Shown here: piece after piece, positions 39,799 through 43,640 of the stretch
How positions within the stretch are numbered: position 1 is the first letter of the stretch
How the letters are laid out: the number at the start of each line of letters is the position of its first letter
Assembly (NCBI GenBank): GCA_049651845.1
Contig: JBASCW010000177.1
Span: 1 to 43,640, forward strand
Origin: RBG-16-66-20 sp049651845
GTDB taxonomy: Bacteria > Pseudomonadota > Gammaproteobacteria > Burkholderiales > SG8-39
DNA: 43,640 bases
Direction of reading: 5' to 3'
Translations under genes and position numbers: made by a program
Notes under the pieces: model-generated
What the model saw: only the letters and a program-made list of their open reading frames with translations
The model's database searches: none
What the model was told of the DNA's origin: nothing

Positions 39799-40420
39799 GG
39801 CGTTCTTCGCGAGTATCCCAGATCAGTCGCGGGTCGAACGCCATCGCCGAGAACATCGTCAGCACGACCACCGCGCCGAACGCAGCGGCGCCGGCGCCCG
39901 GCTGGATGGTCGCGAGCGCCTTCAACTGCACCAGCGCGACGATCACCGCCACCACGTAGATGTCGAGCATCGACCAGCGCCCTACGAACTCGACGAGGCG
40001 ATACAGGCGCGCGCGCTGACCGCGCCGCCAGCGCGAGCGCAGCTGCACCGACACCAGCAGCAGCGCGAGCGCGATCATCTTGAGCAGCGGCACCATGATG
40101 CTGGCGAAGAAGATGATCAGCGCGAGGTACCAGGAGCCCGAGGTCCAGAAGTAGACGACGCCGCTCATGATCGTGTCGGACTGCGAGCCGAACAGCGAGC
40201 TGGTCTCCATCATCGGCAGCACGTTGGCCGGGATGTAGAGGATCACTGCCGCGAGCAGCAGCGCCCAACTGCGCGACACGCTCGCGGGCTTGCGAAAGTG
40301 CAGCGCCGCGCCGCAGCGCGGGCAGTGCATCTCGCGCAGGCCCGGTTCGGCGCGGGACAGCTGGCCGCAGACACGGCAGCGCAGCAGGCCCAGCTGCGCG
40401 GCGGTCACGGCGCGGCTCAT
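39791..40420 (-). CDS. pqiA: PqiA half-protein 2 (paraquat-inducible protein A)
   Basis: A 209-residue membrane protein corresponding to one of the two repeated halves of E. coli PqiA. It starts with a zinc-ribbon-like pair CRVCG...CPRCGAAL (about residues 15-40), then four predicted helices: SWALLLAAVILYIPANVLPMM, WYLALIIFFASIMVPLLKMIALALL, SMLDIYVVAVIVALVQL, and GAVVVLTMFSAMAFDPRLIWD. PqiA is the inner-membrane component that feeds lipids to PqiB. The ATG at 40420 overlaps the upstream half by 4 nt. Confidence 0.88.
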   Translation of the reverse strand: MSRAVTAAQLGLLRCRVCGQLSRAEPGLREMHCPRCGAALHFRKPASVSRSWALLLAAVILYIPANVLPMMETSSLFGSQSDTIMSGVVYFWTSGSWYLALIIFFASIMVPLLKMIALALLLVSVQLRSRWRRGQRARLYRLVEFVGRWSMLDIYVVAVIVALVQLKALATIQPGAGAAAFGAVVVLTMFSAMAFDPRLIWDTREERHG

Positions 40421-41040
40421 CGCGCGGCCTGCGCCTGCGCCACGGCGCCCGCCCTGTCCCACAGCGCGCGCGGGTCGAACACCGCTGCGATCGCCGCCAT
40501 CACCAGCATCAGCGCGGCGAACGACCACAGCGCGACGCCGGGGACCACGCCCGCCAGGTGGGCGAGCTTCACGAGCGACACCAGCACGCCGAGCATGAAG
40601 ACTTCGACCATGCCCCAGGGGCGCACCGCCTGCAGCACGCGGAACACGAGCCCGAAGTGCGGCGGCAGGCGCCCGAAGCGCACCGGCACCAGCAGGTAGG
40701 CGAGCGCCGCGAGCTCCAGCGCCGGCATCGCGATGGTGGTCGCGAACACCAGCGCCGCCACGGACTTCATGTCCTCGTCCCAGAGCCGGTCGACCGTGTC
40801 GTACAGCGTCGCGTTGATCACCTGCCCCTGCAGCGCCAGGCCGAGGATCGGGAAGCTGTTGGCGATCGCGAACAACAGGAGCGCGCCGGCCGTGAGCGCC
40901 AGCGCGCGGTCGAGGCTCGCGGGTCGGTCGCGGTACAGCTCGGCGCCGCAGCGCACGCAGCGCGCCACGCCGCCGGACCGCAGCGGCACCTCCCGCTGCA
41001 GCAGGTCGCATTCGTGGCAGGCGACCAGCGGCGCGGGCAC
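40417..41040 (-). CDS. pqiA: PqiA half-protein 1 (paraquat-inducible protein A)
   Basis: A 207-residue paralogue of the following gene, with its own cysteine pairs CHECDLL...CVRCGAELY and four helices including ALTAGALLLFAIANSFPILGLALQG, TIAMPALELAALAYLLVPV and WGMVEVFMLGVLVSLVKLAHL. It starts at GTG 41040, 6 nt after the GST stop; no ATG is available at the right place. In E. coli the two halves form one chain, whereas here they are separate but coupled genes (ATGA overlap). Confidence 0.85.
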   Translation of the reverse strand: MPAPLVACHECDLLQREVPLRSGGVARCVRCGAELYRDRPASLDRALALTAGALLLFAIANSFPILGLALQGQVINATLYDTVDRLWDEDMKSVAALVFATTIAMPALELAALAYLLVPVRFGRLPPHFGLVFRVLQAVRPWGMVEVFMLGVLVSLVKLAHLAGVVPGVALWSFAALMLVMAAIAAVFDPRALWDRAGAVAQAQAAR

Positions 41041-41046
41041 GACGCG

Positions 41047-41721
41047 CTAGGCTTTCGCCGCGGCCTTGGCGGCCGCCGCTTTTGCGGCCTCCTCCTGCGC
41101 CGCCTTGCGGTCGGCGGCCACCCGCGCAAACGCTGGCCGTTCGCCGAGCATCTTCAGGTAGGGCTTCACCTGCGGCAACTCCTCCAGGAAATCGCGTCCG
41201 AAGGTGATCTTGGTCGACATCGTCACCAGCGGCAGGTGCACGGCCGCGGCGCAATCCGCCAACGTCAACGACTGGCCCGCGATGTAGGGCTCGAACTTCG
41301 CGAGCGCCTTGAGCGCGCGCACGCCCTTGGCGAGGTCCTTCTCGGCCGCCTGCTTGGCGCCATCGGAAGTCGTGCCGCCGAAGAACGCGCCCGGGTACAG
41401 GCGCCGCGCGACCAGCTCCAGGTGCAGCTCGATGACGGTCACCAGCTCGCGCACCTTGGCGCGCGCGAGCGGCTCCTTCGGCAGCAGCGGCTTCTCGGGG
41501 TAGGCGTCCTCGAGGTATTCGAGAATCACTTCCGACTCGCTCAGGCGGGTGCCGTCGATCTCCGCGTAGGGCACCTTGCCCATCGGGCTGAGCGCGAGGT
41601 AATCCGGCGACTGCGACGGCTTGACGCTGCAGTCCTCCTCAAACGCGATGCCCTTCTCGCGCAGCGCGATGAGGACCTTGTTGTGATAATTGCTGATGCG
41701 GAATCCACACAGCTTGAACAT
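41047..41721 (-). CDS. Glutathione S-transferase family protein
   Basis: A 224-residue GST. The thioredoxin-like N-terminal domain reads FKLCGFRISNYHNKVLIALREKGIAFEED, then SPMGKVPYAEIDGTRLSESEVILEYLE with the glutathione-binding SES. The helical C-terminal domain contains GQSLTLADCAAAVHLPLV with the conserved N-capping aspartate. The extreme C-terminus is an Ala/Lys tail (EEAAKAAAAKAAAKA) not needed for the fold. ATG 41721 has GAAGGGAG upstream and a TATAAT on its strand at 41750-41755. The substrate is unknown. It probably reads through into the pqi genes (6-nt gap). Confidence 0.88.
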   Translation of the reverse strand: MFKLCGFRISNYHNKVLIALREKGIAFEEDCSVKPSQSPDYLALSPMGKVPYAEIDGTRLSESEVILEYLEDAYPEKPLLPKEPLARAKVRELVTVIELHLELVARRLYPGAFFGGTTSDGAKQAAEKDLAKGVRALKALAKFEPYIAGQSLTLADCAAAVHLPLVTMSTKITFGRDFLEELPQVKPYLKMLGERPAFARVAADRKAAQEEAAKAAAAKAAAKA

Positions 41722-41749
41722 GCCGCTCCCTTCGCTTTTCTTTGGTGGC

Positions 41750-41755
41750 ATTATA
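41750..41755 (-). promoter_or_regulatory. -10 element of the GST-pqi transcript
   Basis: A perfect TATAAT on the minus strand, 28 nt before the GST start codon, in the 42-bp gap shared with kynA. No good -35 is visible 16-18 nt upstream. The same AT island, read on the plus strand (CATTAT), could serve kynA. Confidence 0.4.
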
Positions 41756-41763
41756 GGCCGGTC

Positions 41764-42597
41764 ATGGCGGCAGACGATCCCGGCATCATCACCGACCTAG
41801 CGCACGACACCTCGTACGGCGGCTACCTGTGCCTGGAGCGGCTGTTGAGCGCGCAGAGGCCTCGCTCCTCGCACCACGACGAAATGCTGTTCATCATCCA
41901 GCACCAGACATCGGAACTCTGGATGAAGCTGCTGGTGCACGAACTGGCGGCGGCCATCGCGCATGTGCGCGCCGGCGAACTCCCGCCCTGCTTCAAGATC
42001 CTGGCTCGCGCCAAGCAGGTGCAGCGGCAACTGTTCGAGCAGTGGGCGGTGCTGGAGACGCTGACGCCGACCGAATACGCCCGCTTCCGCGACCTGCTCG
42101 GGCCCGCCTCGGGCCTGCAGTCGCACCAGTTCCGCGCCATCGAATTTCTGCTCGGCAACAAGAACGCGGCGCGCATGGACCTGCACCGGCAGGTGCCGGA
42201 AATAGCGGCATTCCTGAGCAAGCTTCTGCATTCGCCGAGCCTCTACGACGAGTTCCTGCGCTACCTTGCGCGCCGCGGCATGGCGATCCCGGCGGAGCGC
42301 GCCGAACGGGACTGGACGCTGCCCTACGAAGGCCACCCGGCCGTCGTGAAGGTATTCAAGACGATCTACGAGAATCCGCAGGACTACTGGGCAGAATATG
42401 ACATGTGCGAGAAGCTGGTGGACCTGGAGGAGAATTTCCAGCTCTGGCGCTTCCGCCACATCAAGACGGTGGAGCGTGTCATCGGCTTCAAGCGCGGCAC
42501 CGGCGGCACCGCCGGCGTCGCGTTCCTGCGCAAAACGCTCGAGCACGCGCTGTTCCCCGAGCTGCTCGACGTGCGCACCGAGATCGGCACGGCATGA
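41764..42597 (+). CDS. kynA: Tryptophan 2,3-dioxygenase
   Basis: A 277-residue heme enzyme of the TDO family. Typical segments are YGGYLCLERLLSAQRP, HHDEMLFIIQHQTSELWMKLLVHEL, FRDLLGPASGLQSHQFRAIEFLLGNKN, and EENFQLWRFRHIKTVERVIGFKRGTGGTAGVAFL. It opens the indole ring of L-tryptophan to give N-formylkynurenine. Length equals bacterial KynA. The ATG at 41764 is the first in frame and lacks a strong ribosome-binding site. The stop overlaps the start of the kynureninase-like gene (ATGA). It is divergent from the GST gene. Confidence 0.95.
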   Translation: MAADDPGIITDLAHDTSYGGYLCLERLLSAQRPRSSHHDEMLFIIQHQTSELWMKLLVHELAAAIAHVRAGELPPCFKILARAKQVQRQLFEQWAVLETLTPTEYARFRDLLGPASGLQSHQFRAIEFLLGNKNAARMDLHRQVPEIAAFLSKLLHSPSLYDEFLRYLARRGMAIPAERAERDWTLPYEGHPAVVKVFKTIYENPQDYWAEYDMCEKLVDLEENFQLWRFRHIKTVERVIGFKRGTGGTAGVAFLRKTLEHALFPELLDVRTEIGTA

Positions 42598-43640
42598 ACG
42601 ACGAGGCACTGACCGAGGCCTGGCTGCGCAAGCGCGTCTGGCCGCGCTTTTCGCGCACGCGCAAGGAGCACCGCGAGATCTACCTCGCCAACCACTCGCT
42701 CGGCCGGCCGCCCGACCGCATGGCGCAGGACGTGCAGCATGCGCTCGACCTCTGGTACCACGACATGGGCGCTGCCTGGAGCGACTGGCTGGCGGCGCGC
42801 GAGCGCTTTCGCGCCCTGGTCGCGCGCCTGATCGGCGCGAAGCGGCCCGACTGCGTGATTCCGAAGGCGAGCGCCGGCCAGGGCCTGCGCGCGGTGCTCA
42901 ACGCGCTGCAGAGCGAGAAGAAAGGCAAGCTGCGCGTCATCACCACCGACGGCGAGTTCGATTCGATCGATTTCATCCTGCGCGTCTACCGCGAGCAGGG
43001 CCGGCTCGACCTGCGCGTGATGCCCTGGCGCGAGCTCTCGGCCGGCAACGCCGACCTCATCGTGGTCTCCACGGTGCAGTTCCGCAGCGGCGAGTGGTTC
43101 CACAACCTGCCGAAGTTCCTGCGCGCGGCGAAGGCCGCCGGCGCGCTGGTGATGATCGACGCCTACCATCACGCGGGCGTACTGCCGCTGGATGTGAATG
43201 GCCTCGGCGTCGACTTCGCGATCGGCGGCTGCTACAAGTACCTGCGCGGCGGGCCGGGCGCCGGCTGGCTCTACGTGCGTCCGGGCCTGGTCGAGACCAT
43301 GCGCACGCCCGACACCGGCTGGTTTGCCAAAGACAAGCCCTTCGCCTACGAGAGGCCCGACCCGCCGCAATTCGCCGCGGGCGGCGACGCCTGGCTGGAA
43401 TCGACGCCGCCAGTGCTCGCCTGCGTGCAGGCGCTGGCCGGGCTGGAGATTACGCTGGAGCTCGGTGTCGACCGGCTGCGCGACTACTCGATCGAGCAGA
43501 AGCAGCTGCTCGCCGACTTCCTCGCGCTGCGCGGCGTGGCCTCCGAGGGCGCCGGCGACGAGCACGGCGCGTTCCTCACCGTGCGGCACGCGGACCCGCT
43601 GCGCCTGGTGGCGGCGCTCGCGCGCCACCACATCGTGGCG
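42594..43640 (+). CDS. kynU: Kynureninase-like PLP enzyme (aminotransferase class V fold), truncated by the window end
   Basis: 349 codons are present and the frame is open to the last base. The PLP-lysine segment is GGCYKYLRGGPGAGWLYV, and IDAYHHAGVLPLDV supplies the aspartate that contacts the cofactor. The opening IYLANHSLGRPPDRM resembles the kynureninase GNSLG start but is clearly diverged. Kynureninase cleaves kynurenine to anthranilate and alanine, which fits the coupled kynA. The formamidase KynB expected between the two reactions is not in between and may follow. A related class V lyase of other specificity is the alternative. Confidence 0.78.
   Translation, partial: MNDEALTEAWLRKRVWPRFSRTRKEHREIYLANHSLGRPPDRMAQDVQHALDLWYHDMGAAWSDWLAARERFRALVARLIGAKRPDCVIPKASAGQGLRAVLNALQSEKKGKLRVITTDGEFDSIDFILRVYREQGRLDLRVMPWRELSAGNADLIVVSTVQFRSGEWFHNLPKFLRAAKAAGALVMIDAYHHAGVLPLDVNGLGVDFAIGGCYKYLRGGPGAGWLYVRPGLVETMRTPDTGWFAKDKPFAYERPDPPQFAAGGDAWLESTPPVLACVQALAGLEITLELGVDRLRDYSIEQKQLLADFLALRGVASEGAGDEHGAFLTVRHADPLRLVAALARHHIVA

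Overview
The window is a gene-dense, very GC-rich chromosomal segment with almost no non-coding space; the longest gap is about 250 bp. The gene content fits a betaproteobacterium, most likely Burkholderiales or a relative. Indicators are a Bug-family tricarboxylate-binding protein, a DUF3293 protein, a second extended IF-1, an E. coli-sized FadE, PqiABC, a PsrA-type fatty-acid regulator with its operator, and a KynA/KynU pair. Most genes look like core metabolism or housekeeping. There is no phage, no insertion sequence with a transposase, no CRISPR array and no rRNA or tRNA gene that I can see.

Layout. 1-1163: the end of a pyruvate:ferredoxin oxidoreductase (porA C-terminus, porB). 1255-3567: TspO, a thioredoxin-TPR protein, a DEDDy exonuclease and a DUF3293 protein. 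3571-4181: a lone PIN-domain gene bracketed by two near-identical 83-bp repeats. 4184-4439: a gap with a minus-strand terminator and a run of hairpins that may be a structured RNA. 4440-9263: a secreted hypothetical protein, infA, DUF2889, a Bug binding protein, and DUF2207/LemA. 9274-11537: a minus-strand chain of wHTH-MNT antitoxin, HepT toxin and a membrane diguanylate cyclase. 11592-16193: topoisomerase IV (parE, a 78-aa ORF, parC). 16223-16929: a Phd/VapC module. 16994-21447: a tightly coupled operon mmsA, lactonase-like lipoprotein, TAXI binding protein, enoyl-CoA hydratase, SseB. 21497-27194: mnmC, a CDF transporter, an LldD-type oxidase with a divergent IclR regulator, and egtD. 27209-30047: a PBP7-type endopeptidase and an Atm1-type ABC exporter. 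30116-37555: a PsrA-like box followed by psrA, fadE, a hypothetical, fadI, fadJ and a thioesterase, forming a beta-oxidation operon. 37574-41040: pqiA1, pqiA2, pqiB, pqiC for outer-membrane lipid transport. 41047-43640: a GST, then kynA and a kynureninase-like gene that runs off the end.

The most unusual structure is a family of five 82-83-bp inverted repeats (1171, 3571, 4099, 14135, 26173). They have 26-nt arms that are almost invariant or change in compensating pairs. The roughly 31-nt centre differs completely between loci but always holds its own small hairpin. The elements fit almost exactly between stop and start codons of adjacent genes. They look like REP/RAYT-type elements, but no RAYT transposase is in the window. 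Two of them enclose a PIN toxin-like gene as a 528-bp unit, and one splits the parE-parC operon.
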